Source: Cupriavidus lacunae (GTDB lineage: Bacteria > Pseudomonadota > Gammaproteobacteria > Burkholderiales > Burkholderiaceae). From it: DNA of 57,457 bases. Below, in pieces: positions 14,977 to 25,249 of the stretch (its first letter is position 1; each line of letters opens with the position of its first letter). Made by a program: the position numbers and the translations under genes. The stretch lies in contig NZ_QKWJ01000047.1 of NCBI RefSeq assembly GCF_003353055.1, forward strand, positions 1-57,457, written 5' to 3'. The notes under the pieces are model-generated. The model was not told the DNA's origin. It made no database searches and worked only from the letters and a program-made list of their open reading frames with translations.

Positions 14977-15369
14977 TCAGTGCTGCGTTCCTGAATAGGT
15001 AATCAGTAGGCTCAGGGGTCCGTAGACGGGCACCTCGGTACGGTACGAGAAATCGACCGACTGGATGGTGCCGTTCTCGTCTTCCCGGACCAGGAGATCC
15101 TCGCCCTTTACTGCGGTAATCCGGTCGATGACTGCCTGCTTCTCAAAGAACTCGACCACTTCACGCTTGTTGGCGGCGCGCTGCTTGGCATAGCTGGCGG
15201 CGCGCTTGACCGAAAAATATTCCACCAGGCTCGGGATCGCGCGCAGGGCCGGCAAGGCCACGCCGATCACGAACACCACGATCACCAGCAGCGTCCAGAC
15301 GGAAAACCCGCCCATGCCTGCCCGGCGTCGTGCCGGATTCCTTGCCCCCGCCTTCCCAAGTCGACCCAT
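14977..15369 (-). CDS. DUF4845-domain membrane protein
   Basis: 130 residues with one membrane span at about 20-41 (SVWTLLVIVVFVIGVALPAL) and a periplasmic C-terminal domain. DUF4845 proteins sit between lepB and rnc across betaproteobacteria and many gammaproteobacteria; their function is not known. The start at 15369 has GAGGG about ten bases upstream. A basic N-terminus (RRR) suggests an N-in topology. Its place in the operon, between signal peptidase and RNase III, hints at an envelope role but does not show one. Confidence 0.85.
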   Translation of the reverse strand: MGRLGKAGARNPARRRAGMGGFSVWTLLVIVVFVIGVALPALRAIPSLVEYFSVKRAASYAKQRAANKREVVEFFEKQAVIDRITAVKGEDLLVREDENGTIQSVDFSYRTEVPVYGPLSLLITYSGTQH

Positions 15370-15420
15370 CGCGCTTGCCCTCTTTTGGTGTTGAGTGTTC
15401 TTGCGCCGCGGAGATTCTTC

Positions 15421-16320
15421 TTACTTGAACGATCCCACGCGTCCGAAATTGCCCAGGTTCATCCAGATCACAAACGCCTTGCCGACGATATTCTCGTCCG
15501 GCACGAAGCCCCAGTAACGGGAATCCAGGCTGTTGTCCCGGTTGTCACCCATGACGAAATAGTGACCCGAAGGTACCTTGCAAGTCACTCCCTGCTGATT
15601 GTAAGTGCAGTTTTCCCGGTACGGGAAATCCGGGTCCGCGCCGGCGACAAACGCCGGGCGGTCCGCGTCGTTCAGGATGCCATGATCGACGCCACTCGGC
15701 AGCTTTTCGCGGAAATGCCTGGAATACGCCAGGCGCTCCTCGTCAAGGAAGTCCGGCAGCGCGGTGTACTCGGCCGGCTTGCCGTTGATGGTCAGGCGCT
15801 TGTTGGCGTACTGCACCACATCGCCCGGCACGCCAATCACGCGCTTGATGTAGTCGAGCGACGGGTCCTTCGGGTAGCGGAACACCATCACGTCGCCGCG
15901 CTGCGGCTGGCCCATCTCCACGACCTTCTTGTTCACCACCGGCAGGCGGATACCGTACTCGTACTTGTTGACGAGGATGAAATCGCCGATCAGCAGCGTC
16001 GGGATCATCGAGCCGGACGGGATCTTGAACGGCTCGACCACGAACGAGCGCAGCACGAACACCGCCAGGATCACCGGGAAGAAACTGGCCGAGTACTCCA
16101 GCCACCACGGCTGGCGCAGCTTTTCTTCGGCCAGGCGCTTGCGCGTGGCGTCAGCTTCCGCCGCGCCGAAGCTGCCCTGCAGGCTGGCCTGGCGCGAATC
16201 GAACTCGGCCAGCGCCAGCCGCGCCGAAGAACGGCGCTGCCGCTCGAACACGAGCTTGTCCGCAACCCACGCGACGCCCGTAATCACCACCAGCACAAAA
16301 AGGATCAGTGCAAAATTCAT
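15421..16320 (-). CDS. lepB: signal peptidase I
   Basis: 299 residues. Inner-membrane Ser/Lys protease that removes signal peptides from secreted proteins. Two spans near the N-terminus (about 3-19 and 80-95). Catalytic Ser104 in PSGSMIPTL and Lys159 in YIKRVIGVPGD match E. coli Ser90 and Lys145. The box E motif GDNRDNSLDSRYWG is present. Lies 96 bases downstream of lepA, the standard lepA-lepB order. Confidence 0.97.
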   Translation of the reverse strand: MNFALILFVLVVITGVAWVADKLVFERQRRSSARLALAEFDSRQASLQGSFGAAEADATRKRLAEEKLRQPWWLEYSASFFPVILAVFVLRSFVVEPFKIPSGSMIPTLLIGDFILVNKYEYGIRLPVVNKKVVEMGQPQRGDVMVFRYPKDPSLDYIKRVIGVPGDVVQYANKRLTINGKPAEYTALPDFLDEERLAYSRHFREKLPSGVDHGILNDADRPAFVAGADPDFPYRENCTYNQQGVTCKVPSGHYFVMGDNRDNSLDSRYWGFVPDENIVGKAFVIWMNLGNFGRVGSFK

Positions 16321-16416
16321 GACGGCTTCTGGTTTTTTGAAATCCTGGTACAGCCTGTTCTGTCACCACGGCGGCAAGCGGCCGCGCGTGGCACTGCCAC
16401 TGCCCGGCGCGGCGCC

Positions 16417-18210
<1,794 letters not shown>

Positions 18211-18408
18211 CTAGTGTTCAGGGGAGCGCCGGCATGAGGGCCCGGGCGGCAACAAGCGGTTGAGCGGCCCGGCGCCGCGCGCCGCAAGGCGTGCGCGGGC
18301 GTACCGCAGGTTCGGGGGGTGCAATTTTTGCGCCAATCCGCAATTTTACCGGATTTTCAATGACTTCCGGGTCGTCAAATGGCGGCGTGACACGGCCGCG
18401 GGCGGCAT

Positions 18409-18702
18409 TCAGCGGGTGGTGTGCGCGGCACCATGTGCCTCAAGCCACACCCTTACCGCCGCCGCGTCGAGGAAATAGTGACAAAGCGGCTTCGCGTCGT
18501 CTTGCAGGTCGGCCGGCGCGCCCGACATCAGCACCGGCACCAGTTCGCCGAAGCGGTCTTCCAGCCCCGCGTCGGCATCGACATCCACCTCATGCAGGGT
18601 GAAAGAAAAATCGCGCCGGAGTGGCTCCAGCGCGACCTTCATATCATCGCACAAATGGCAGTATGCCCGGCCGTACAGGGTCAGCGCGGGCAAGCTGGTC
18701 AT
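18409..18702 (-). CDS. glutaredoxin-family protein
   Basis: 97 residues, with the thioredoxin-fold start LTLYGRAYCHLCDDM. Cys15 and Cys18 form a CxxC pair, and the cis-Pro is in LVPVLMSG. It belongs to the short DUF836-type glutaredoxin-like proteins; the redox partner is unknown. Position between mucD and lepA is conserved in betaproteobacteria. It starts 17 bases after the mucD stop, so it is probably in the rpoE-mucD transcript and may serve thiol balance in envelope stress (inference). Confidence 0.85.
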   Translation of the reverse strand: MTSLPALTLYGRAYCHLCDDMKVALEPLRRDFSFTLHEVDVDADAGLEDRFGELVPVLMSGAPADLQDDAKPLCHYFLDAAAVRVWLEAHGAAHTTR

Positions 18703-18719
18703 GGCGCAGCCACTGCGGC

Positions 18720-20204
18720 TCAGCGGCTGGACGTGGCGCCCGGGCGCAGCGTCAGCACCTGGGTGGCGTCGCCGCGCCGCACGAACACCGCGGCGATCCG
18801 GCTCTTGTCCAGGCCGCGCACCAGCTCGTTGAACTGGCGGGCGTTGGTCACGTCCGTGTCGCCCAGCCGCAGGATGATGTCGCCCGGCCGGATGCCGGCA
18901 CGCAGTGCCGGGCCGTCGGCCACTTCCACCTCGACGCCGGACTTGAGCTTGAGCTCCTTCAGGCGTGCATCGGGCAGGTCGCTGACCACCAGGCCCAGCG
19001 CGTTGGGCTTGCTGGCCGGCGCGGTGCTGTCGTCCTTGGGCGTGGCATTGCCGCGCGCCTTGGTCTTGCCATCCGGTTCCAGCTCGGTAACCGTGATCGT
19101 GACGTCGCGGGTCGCACCCTTGCGCCACAGCTGCAGCGGCACGCGCGTACCCGGCTTGGTCTCGCCCACCATGCGCGGCAGGTCCGAGGCGCGTTCGATA
19201 TCGCGGCCGTTGAACTTCAGGATGATATCGCCGGGCTCGATGCCCGCCTTCTCGGCAGGACCGCCCGGCTCCACGCTGCCGACCAGCGCGCCGCGCGCAC
19301 GGCCCAGGCCCAGCGAATCGGCCACCTCCTTGGTGACGTCGCCGATTGCCACGGCAATGCGGCCGCGCGTCACGCGGCCCGTGGCCTTGAGCTGCTCGGT
19401 CACGCGCATGGCCTCGTCGATCGGGATCGCGAACGAGATGCCCATATAGCCGCCGCTGCGGCTGTAGATCTGCGAGTTGATGCCGATCACCTCGCCGCGC
19501 AGGTTGATCAGCGGGCCGCCGGAGTTGCCGGGGTTGACCGCCACATCGGTCTGGATGAACGGCAGGTAGTCGCCGGTGTCGCGGCCCTTGGCCGAGACGA
19601 TGCCGGCGGTCACGCTGTTGTCCAGCCCGAACGGCGAGCCGATCGCCAGCACCCATTCGCCGGCGCGGACCTTGTTGGAATCGCCCAGCGGCAGGCGCGG
19701 CAGGCCGGTGGCCTCGACCTTGAGCAGCGCCACGTCGGTGCGCTTGTCGGAGCCGATCAGCTTGGCCTTGAATTCACGCTTGTCGGGCAGCGTCACATAG
19801 ATGGTTTCGGCGTCGGCCACCACGTGCGCGTTGGTCATCACGTAGCCGTCCTGGCTGATGATGAAGCCCGAACCCACGCCGCGGCTCTGCTCTTCCGGCT
19901 GCGGCTGCTGGCCGCGGCGGGGGGCGCCGGGCGCCGGGGCACCAGGCATTGGCACGCCGAAGAAGCGCCGGAAGAATTCCGCCATGTCGTCATCGCCGCC
20001 GGGCCCGCCGCGCTGGCGCACAAGTTCGGTGGTGCGGATATTGACCACGGCCGGGCTGGCCTTTTCCACCAGGTCGGTGAAATCGGGCAGGTTGTAGGTG
20101 GAGGCGGCAGCCTGGGCGTGGCTGACTTCGGCAACGGTAGGGCCGAGCAGCATCATGGCAGCCATGACCACGGCCCGCGCCAGGGCTGGAGATCTGAACA
20201 TCAT
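18720..20204 (-). CDS. mucD: periplasmic Do-family serine protease (DegP/MucD)
   Basis: 494 residues. A signal peptide covers about residues 1-31 (ALARAVVMAAMMLLG...SHAQA). Trypsin-like triad His127 (TNAHVV), Asp157 (RTDVALL) and Ser228 (GNSGGP), then two PDZ domains. HtrA-type proteases degrade or refold damaged envelope proteins and feed back on sigma-E signalling. A Pro/Gly-rich insert at 87-107 forms the LA loop region. ATG at 20204 has GGGAG seven bases before. Fourth gene of the rpoE-rseA-rseB-mucD set; 133 bases separate it from rseB, so it may have its own promoter as well. Confidence 0.93.
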   Translation of the reverse strand: MMFRSPALARAVVMAAMMLLGPTVAEVSHAQAAASTYNLPDFTDLVEKASPAVVNIRTTELVRQRGGPGGDDDMAEFFRRFFGVPMPGAPAPGAPRRGQQPQPEEQSRGVGSGFIISQDGYVMTNAHVVADAETIYVTLPDKREFKAKLIGSDKRTDVALLKVEATGLPRLPLGDSNKVRAGEWVLAIGSPFGLDNSVTAGIVSAKGRDTGDYLPFIQTDVAVNPGNSGGPLINLRGEVIGINSQIYSRSGGYMGISFAIPIDEAMRVTEQLKATGRVTRGRIAVAIGDVTKEVADSLGLGRARGALVGSVEPGGPAEKAGIEPGDIILKFNGRDIERASDLPRMVGETKPGTRVPLQLWRKGATRDVTITVTELEPDGKTKARGNATPKDDSTAPASKPNALGLVVSDLPDARLKELKLKSGVEVEVADGPALRAGIRPGDIILRLGDTDVTNARQFNELVRGLDKSRIAAVFVRRGDATQVLTLRPGATSSR

Positions 20205-20337
20205 CGACAACTCCCGGGATTCAGCGAAAAGAAGAAAAACCGACTGGATGTGATCCCGTGGCGGGGACCCCTGCACAGGTTTCATGGAGCCGGCGCCGGG
20301 ACAAGGTCCGGCGGCGTCGGCTGCACCTGCGTCAAGC

Positions 20338-21426
20338 TCAGTGTACCGCCTTGGGAGGGCGATATTCCACGGCCGTCGCAAACTGGCGGACGGTGCTCGC
20401 CGGCACCTCGCCCACCACGGTGATCCAGTAATCGGCAATCCGGCGCACCACGACCTGGGTCGCGCCGAGCGCGGCCACGCCTTCGCGGCGCACACGTTGC
20501 TCGGAAACCGGCTCGATAAAGACCGACAGGCCGGTCAGCCCGTCGCTGTAGACGACCTGCAGCACTTCGAAGACCTGCCCGCGCGCATTGCCCGGGGGCG
20601 GCGCGCGCAGTTCGCCAAGCGGCCGGCGGACTTCGCGGATCTTCTGGAAACCCTTGAGCGGCACGGTGATCGACCAGCCCTCGTCGGCGATATTGGCCGG
20701 CTGGTAGGTCACCTCATAGTGATTCCAGCCGCTGGAATTCTTGATCGCGCCGAGGATGCGCTGCTTCTCGGATGGCACGCCGATCTGCACCTGCGAAAAC
20801 GCCACCTGTTCCAGCACCTTGCCGCCTTCGCCGATGGTCTGCGCGCGCATCAGCAGGCCGGAGTTTTTTTCCGCCCACAGGCGCACCGCGTAGCGCGCGG
20901 CATCGTGCGGCTCCAGCGCAAAGACCTCGCACTCCATGCCGGCCACGCGCTCGGCGGGCATCTTGCGCATGTCGTACAGGTCCAGCACGTCGTTCTTGTT
21001 GGTGGCGAGCAGCGCGGGGAAGCGGTCCTTGGCTTCCTGCTTTTCCACCACCACCAGCTTGGCCTCGGGAATCAGGCTGTGCACCACGTCGTTCTGCCGC
21101 AGCACCTCGCGCGGCTTGCCGTCGAGCGTTTCCAGGCGTTCGTACTCGTTGTGGACGAGATCGCTGTAATGCTGAATACGCGAGGCGTGCATGACGCTGC
21201 CGCGCTGATAGATCAGCGTGCCGACATAGTTCTCTTGCTGTGCGGCTTTGTGGATCTTGTTGAGCCAGGCGGTGGCGTCGCGTCGGTTCAGCGTACTGTC
21301 CGAAGGCTGCGCGGTGGCCGCTGCAGCGCTCAGACACAAGGCCAGAAAAAAGGACCTACGCAGGGCCCTGATTTTCTGCGCGCCCGCTACATAGGCGGGC
21401 GACACTCCTTTATGCATGTCCGGCAT
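20338..21426 (-). CDS. rseB: sigma-E regulatory protein RseB/MucB
   Basis: 362 residues with a signal peptide (RSFFLALCLSAAAATAQ, ending near residue 40). Periplasmic RseB binds the periplasmic part of RseA and shields it from cleavage. Family motifs include WLNKIHKAAQQENYVGTLIY at the start of the mature protein and a C-terminal HWNWVTVVGE-like block (DYWITVVGEVPASTVRQFA). The ATG at 21426 shares one base with the rseA stop (TAATG); a second ATG three codons on (21417) has better spacing from AGGA. Confidence 0.92.
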   Translation of the reverse strand: MPDMHKGVSPAYVAGAQKIRALRRSFFLALCLSAAAATAQPSDSTLNRRDATAWLNKIHKAAQQENYVGTLIYQRGSVMHASRIQHYSDLVHNEYERLETLDGKPREVLRQNDVVHSLIPEAKLVVVEKQEAKDRFPALLATNKNDVLDLYDMRKMPAERVAGMECEVFALEPHDAARYAVRLWAEKNSGLLMRAQTIGEGGKVLEQVAFSQVQIGVPSEKQRILGAIKNSSGWNHYEVTYQPANIADEGWSITVPLKGFQKIREVRRPLGELRAPPPGNARGQVFEVLQVVYSDGLTGLSVFIEPVSEQRVRREGVAALGATQVVVRRIADYWITVVGEVPASTVRQFATAVEYRPPKAVH

Positions 21427-22055
21427 TATTCCTGCGTACTTTCCTGAGTGAAGTTTGCACCGTTGGCAACCGTGCGCATGGTCGGCACGAACGCTTCCGT
21501 TGCCACCGACGTGCGATGGGCACGCAGATATTCGTCCAGTCGCGGGTCGCGGATCATCTGGGGCGCTTCGGCGGCCACGGTGACGATGCCAGCCGGCTGG
21601 CCGGCAGCAGGCTGGTCGGCACGCGCCACCACGGCGTCCGGCGTGCCCAGCGTGGCAGGCCCGCGCATCTGCGGCACGACCACCCAGCTGACCGCCGCGA
21701 CCGCGGCGGCGATCGCCGTGCCAGGCATCACGCGGCGCACCCACGATGGCCTGACCAGCAGGCGGTGGCGGGCACTGGCCTGCGCCACTGCCGGCACCAG
21801 TACGTGCGGCTCGGCTTCCAGGCGTGCGGAGAAACGAGAGAGGAAATCGGCGGTGGAGCCCGCGTGCGTCAGCTCTTCCGAGCGCAGCGTGTCGCCGATC
21901 AACTGGTAAGTGGTCCAGTCGGACATGCCGGCATCGCTTTTCGCGAGGCCCAGCACGGCATCGACTTCGTGCGGCGCCAGTTCGCCATCCATCAGTACGG
22001 AGATCTGCTCCGCTGCTTCCACTACATGAACCGACTGCTTATGAGCCTGACCCAT
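21426..22055 (-). CDS. rseA: anti-sigma-E factor RseA/MucA
   Basis: 209 residues. The cytoplasmic RseA N-domain (EQISVLMDGELAPHEVDAVL, then DWTTYQLIGDTLR) binds RpoE, a single span lies at about 109-128 (VMPGTAIAAAVAAVSWVVV), and a periplasmic tail follows. Regulated proteolysis of this protein frees sigma-E during envelope stress. ATG at 22055 preceded by GGGGTGGGAA. Placed 125 bases downstream of rpoE. Confidence 0.92.
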   Translation of the reverse strand: MGQAHKQSVHVVEAAEQISVLMDGELAPHEVDAVLGLAKSDAGMSDWTTYQLIGDTLRSEELTHAGSTADFLSRFSARLEAEPHVLVPAVAQASARHRLLVRPSWVRRVMPGTAIAAAVAAVSWVVVPQMRGPATLGTPDAVVARADQPAAGQPAGIVTVAAEAPQMIRDPRLDEYLRAHRTSVATEAFVPTMRTVANGANFTQESTQE

Positions 22056-22180
22056 TTCCCACCCCAAGACATTCCATTGAACACCGATAATCCCGTTACT
22101 TCTGTCGCTTATCGATGCAGGAATAGGCTGCAACGCTGGCCGCACGACATTCTTTTCTACTATCAACTGCTGGCGAACCA

Positions 22181-22780
22181 CTACCACCGCTTGCCCTCTG
22201 CCGTTCCCAGCAGCGGACGCAATTTCTCGGCAATCGCCTCGCGCGCCCGGAAGATCCGCGAACGCACCGTGCCGATCGGACATCCCATCGCTTCGGCGAT
22301 TTCCTCATAACTGAGGCCCTCGATCTCGCGCAGCGTGATGGCGGTCCGCAATTCTTCCGGAAGCGCCTCCATCGCGCGGTTCACCGTCTCGGCGACCTGG
22401 CGCGTGTGGAGCATCGACTCCGGCGTATTGATATCCCTTAGTTGCTCACCGTCCGCAAAAGTTTCAGCCTCTTCCGCATCGATATCGCTGGACGCTTCCG
22501 GCCGGCGGCCCTGGGTAGCCAGGTAGTTCTTGGCCGTGTTGACGGCGATCCGGTACAGCCACGTGTAGAAGGCCGACTCCCCGCGGAACTGGGGCAAGGC
22601 GCGGTATGCCTTGATGAAGGCATCCTGCGCCACATCCTCGACTTCAGCGGGATCCCTGACCAGGCGCGAAATCAGGCGAATGATCTTCCGATGGTATTTG
22701 GTCACCAGAAGTTCAAAGGCCCGCTTGTCGCCCTGCTGGACGCGTTCAACTAGGAGCTGATCGGCTTCGCGTTCGCTCAC
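22181..22780 (-). CDS. rpoE: RNA polymerase sigma factor RpoE (sigma-24/AlgU)
   Basis: 199 residues. ECF sigma factor with region 2 (VEDVAQDAFIKAYRALPQF; FYTWLYRIAVNTAKNYL) and region 4 (LPEELRTAITLREIEGLSYEEIAEAM). It directs the envelope-stress regulon. Start is a GTG at 22780 with CAGGTGAG about nine bases upstream. Followed by its anti-sigma factors rseA and rseB. Autoregulation is usual for the family, but no sigma-E consensus could be picked out with confidence upstream. Confidence 0.96.
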   Translation of the reverse strand: MSEREADQLLVERVQQGDKRAFELLVTKYHRKIIRLISRLVRDPAEVEDVAQDAFIKAYRALPQFRGESAFYTWLYRIAVNTAKNYLATQGRRPEASSDIDAEEAETFADGEQLRDINTPESMLHTRQVAETVNRAMEALPEELRTAITLREIEGLSYEEIAEAMGCPIGTVRSRIFRAREAIAEKLRPLLGTAEGKRW

Positions 22781-22836
22781 GTATGGCTCACCTGCAGTGT
22801 ATCTCTTGGTTTAGTCGTCACGACAAACGTTGTATT

Positions 22837-23436
22837 TTACCTACGATTCTCAGCCCGCCCGGTGAAGCAACGCGCATCCTGTGACCGCAAGCTAACAAAA
22901 TCGTTCCCAGCCGACGCATCAGGTTGCACCCGCAGTGCAACTCTGGCGGCACGTTGCAACCGCCGCGCCACCTCGGGCGCAGCCGCTTGCCAGGGAAGAA
23001 AGATGGCCCCCGGCATGCCGGGGGCACCGGGGACAAGGCGCACGACAGCGGCACCGCCGGCCTGCCAGCATTGCAGGACGACAGCCTCATGCCGGGCACC
23101 GCCCGGCGCTTCCAGCCGGATCCGCAATGGCCGCGTGCCGTCGCCCGCATCCTGCATGGCCGTGCAGCGCCAGCGCAGGCACTGCCACCGCGCCGGCCAG
23201 GCCCGCACTGTTGCCACCGCGGCAAGCGCAAGTCCCGGCCCGGCGGCGGCATGCCACCACTGGAACCCGGCCTGGCTGCCGGCGATGACATCGGCCAGCG
23301 TCCGCGCCAGCAGCGCGAGCGCCAGCAACTCACCGGCACAAAACACGAACAGGGTCCACCACAACGGGTGGACCCTGCCCTGGCGCAGCCCGCGAAGGGC
23401 CCGCCTCAACCACGGATCAGGCGCGGCGGAAAACAA
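22837..23436 (-). CDS. uncharacterised membrane protein between fabF and rpoE
   Basis: 199 residues, not recognised. Two likely membrane spans at about 26-44 (WWTLFVFCAGELLALALL) and 60-78 (WWHAAAGPGLALAAVATV), then a soluble C-terminal part of about 120 residues with repeated Trp and Cys (PARWQCLRWRC, VLQCWQAGG). It overlaps the 3' end of fabF by 20 bases and ends 57 bases before rpoE. The layout, two short spans followed by a small soluble domain, resembles YgfX/CptA proteins, which are found near rpoE or nadB in other bacteria; that link is a guess from shape and position. Confidence 0.65.
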   Translation of the reverse strand: MFSAAPDPWLRRALRGLRQGRVHPLWWTLFVFCAGELLALALLARTLADVIAGSQAGFQWWHAAAGPGLALAAVATVRAWPARWQCLRWRCTAMQDAGDGTRPLRIRLEAPGGARHEAVVLQCWQAGGAAVVRLVPGAPGMPGAIFLPWQAAAPEVARRLQRAARVALRVQPDASAGNDFVSLRSQDARCFTGRAENRR

Positions 23437-24649
23437 GCGTGCCGTTGGTGCCGCCGAAACCGAAGTTGTTCTTCACCGCCACGTCGATCTTCATCTCGCG
23501 TGCCGTATTGGCCACGTAGTCCAAGTCGCACTCGGGATCCTGGTTGTCGAGGTTGATCGTCGGCGGCGATACCTGGTTGTGCAGCGCCAGCACGGTGAAG
23601 ACCGATTCCAGGCCGCCGGCGCCGCCCAGCAGATGGCCGGTCATCGACTTGGTCGAGTTCACCACCATCTTGTAGGCCTGCTCGCCGAATGCGGCCTTGA
23701 TCGCATCGGATTCGTTCTTGTCGCCCAGCGGCGTGGACGTGCCATGGGCGTTCAGGTAATGCACCTGGTCGGTATTGATGCCGGCGTCCTTGAGCGCGTT
23801 GACCATGCAGCGACGCGGGCCGTCCATGTTCGGCGCGGTCATGTGGTAGGCGTCGCCGCTCATGCCGAAGCCGATCAGCTCGGCATAGATGCGCGCACCG
23901 CGCGCCTTGGCCGACTCGTACTCCTCCAGCATCATCACACCGGCGCCCTCGCCCAGCACGAAGCCGTCGCGGTCCTTGTCCCACGGACGCGAAGCGGCGG
24001 CCGGATCGTCATTGCGCGTCGACAGTGCACGCGCAGCGGCGAAACCGCCGATGCCCAGCGGCGACACGGTCGACTCGGCGCCGCCGGCCAGCATGGCGTC
24101 GGCATCGCCGGCCTGGATCAGACGGGCGGCCAGGCCGATGCTGTGGAGGCCGGTCGTGCAGGCCGTCACGGCAGCCAGGTTCGGGCCCTTGATGCCGTGG
24201 ATGATCGACAGGTGGCCCGCGATCATATTGATGATCGAGCCCGGCACGAAGAACGGCGAAATCCGGCGCGGACCACGCTCGGTCAGCACGGCATGGGTGT
24301 CCTCGATCATCGGCAGGCCGCCGATGCCCGAGCCCACCAGCACGCCGATGCGGTCGGCGTTGGCTTCGGTCACTTCCAGGCCGCTGTCTTTCAGCGCCTG
24401 CGTGCCGGCCGCGATGCCGAAATGGATGAACGTATCCATATTCCGGGCTTCCTTGGCGGGGATGTAATCCTCGGCATTGAAGCCCTTCACTTCGCCGGCG
24501 AAATGCACGGAAAGCGCGGAGTGATCGAATTTGGTGATGGTGGCGATGCCGGACTTGCCGGCTACCAGGTTGGCCCAGCCTTCGGCAACCGTGTTTCCGA
24601 CCGGAGACACAAGGCCAAGCCCAGTGACGACGACGCGACGACGGCTCAC
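23417..24649 (-). CDS. fabF: beta-ketoacyl-ACP synthase II
   Basis: 410 residues. Condenses malonyl-ACP with acyl-ACP in fatty-acid elongation, including the temperature-sensitive C16:1 to C18:1 step. Catalytic Cys164 in VTACTTGLHSIG, His302 in NAHGTSTPLGD and His339 in STKSMTGHLLGGAG are all present. Lies 190 bases after acpP; that gap contains a long inverted repeat. Confidence 0.97.
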   Translation of the reverse strand: MSRRRVVVTGLGLVSPVGNTVAEGWANLVAGKSGIATITKFDHSALSVHFAGEVKGFNAEDYIPAKEARNMDTFIHFGIAAGTQALKDSGLEVTEANADRIGVLVGSGIGGLPMIEDTHAVLTERGPRRISPFFVPGSIINMIAGHLSIIHGIKGPNLAAVTACTTGLHSIGLAARLIQAGDADAMLAGGAESTVSPLGIGGFAAARALSTRNDDPAAASRPWDKDRDGFVLGEGAGVMMLEEYESAKARGARIYAELIGFGMSGDAYHMTAPNMDGPRRCMVNALKDAGINTDQVHYLNAHGTSTPLGDKNESDAIKAAFGEQAYKMVVNSTKSMTGHLLGGAGGLESVFTVLALHNQVSPPTINLDNQDPECDLDYVANTAREMKIDVAVKNNFGFGGTNGTLVFRRA

Positions 24650-24760
24650 TATGTTTTCCTACGGGTGCGTGAAACGGGAACGGAACGCAGAGCTGCCCGC
24701 CGCCGGCCCTGCGGGCCGCGCGGCGAAGCACATTCCATTCTGCTTCTTCGAACAGACGAA

Positions 24761-24818
24761 AGCCACAGAAAACAGCAAGGCGAGGCCGAGACGGCCCGCC
24801 CACCTGCCTTCTGTGGCT
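24761..24818 (-). promoter_or_regulatory. long-range inverted repeat between acpP and fabF
   Basis: AGCCACAGAA at 24761-24770 pairs perfectly with TTCTGTGGCT at 24809-24818, 38 bases apart. Could form a stem-loop in the acpP-fabF transcript and act as an attenuator or processing site. Function is inference. Confidence 0.4.
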
Positions 24819-24839
24819 CGGAATGCAGAGACGACGGGC

Positions 24840-25079
24840 TTAGGCCTTGACGTGCGCGGTGGCGTAGTCGATAGCCTGTTGCACGGTCGTGATCTTTTCG
24901 GCTTCCTCATCGGGAATTTCCATGCCGAATTCATCTTCCAACGCCATCACGAGTTCAACCGTGTCCAGCGAGTCCGCACCGAGATCGTTCACGAACGACG
25001 ATTCGTTCTTGATGTCTGCCTCGGCCACGCCAAGCTGTTCTGCCACGATTTTCTTGACGCGTTGTTCGATATTGTCCAT
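24840..25079 (-). CDS. acpP: acyl carrier protein
   Basis: 79 residues, acidic four-helix protein that carries growing acyl chains. The phosphopantetheine site is Ser37 in [22 protein letters not shown] sits five bases before the ATG, a strong ribosome site that fits the very high expression of AcpP. A TAAAAT box at 25121-25116 (minus strand) and a perfect hairpin at 25131-25150 lie upstream, so it may have its own promoter in the fabG-acpP gap. Confidence 0.98.
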
Positions 25080-25130
25080 GTAACCCTCCAGGGAAGTTCG
25101 ACAAAAAGTGGGCGCATTTTAGCAGGTTTG

Positions 25131-25150
25131 AGGCGGCAGAAATGCCGCCT
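25131..25150 (-). promoter_or_regulatory. hairpin in the fabG-acpP gap
   Basis: AGGCGGCA-GAAA-TGCCGCCT on the plus strand, eight perfect pairs. No T-run follows on the minus strand, so it is not a classical terminator. A TAAAAT box (25121-25116) starts nine bases downstream, giving an acpP-specific promoter whose -35 area would fall in the hairpin. Confidence 0.45.
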
Positions 25151-25249
25151 GCCAAGCTTTGCAAGAATCGCGCCCGTTTGGTTCGGAAAACTACTACTTC
25201 AGGCAGCTTCTTCGGGCTTCTTCCCCGAAACCAGCCACCCAAAAACCTA

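Noticed and set aside
20205..20337. Sigma-E-type promoter ahead of mucD or rpoE
   Set aside because: No GGAACTT-like -35 with a TCTGA-like -10 at 16-17 bases was found by eye in either gap.
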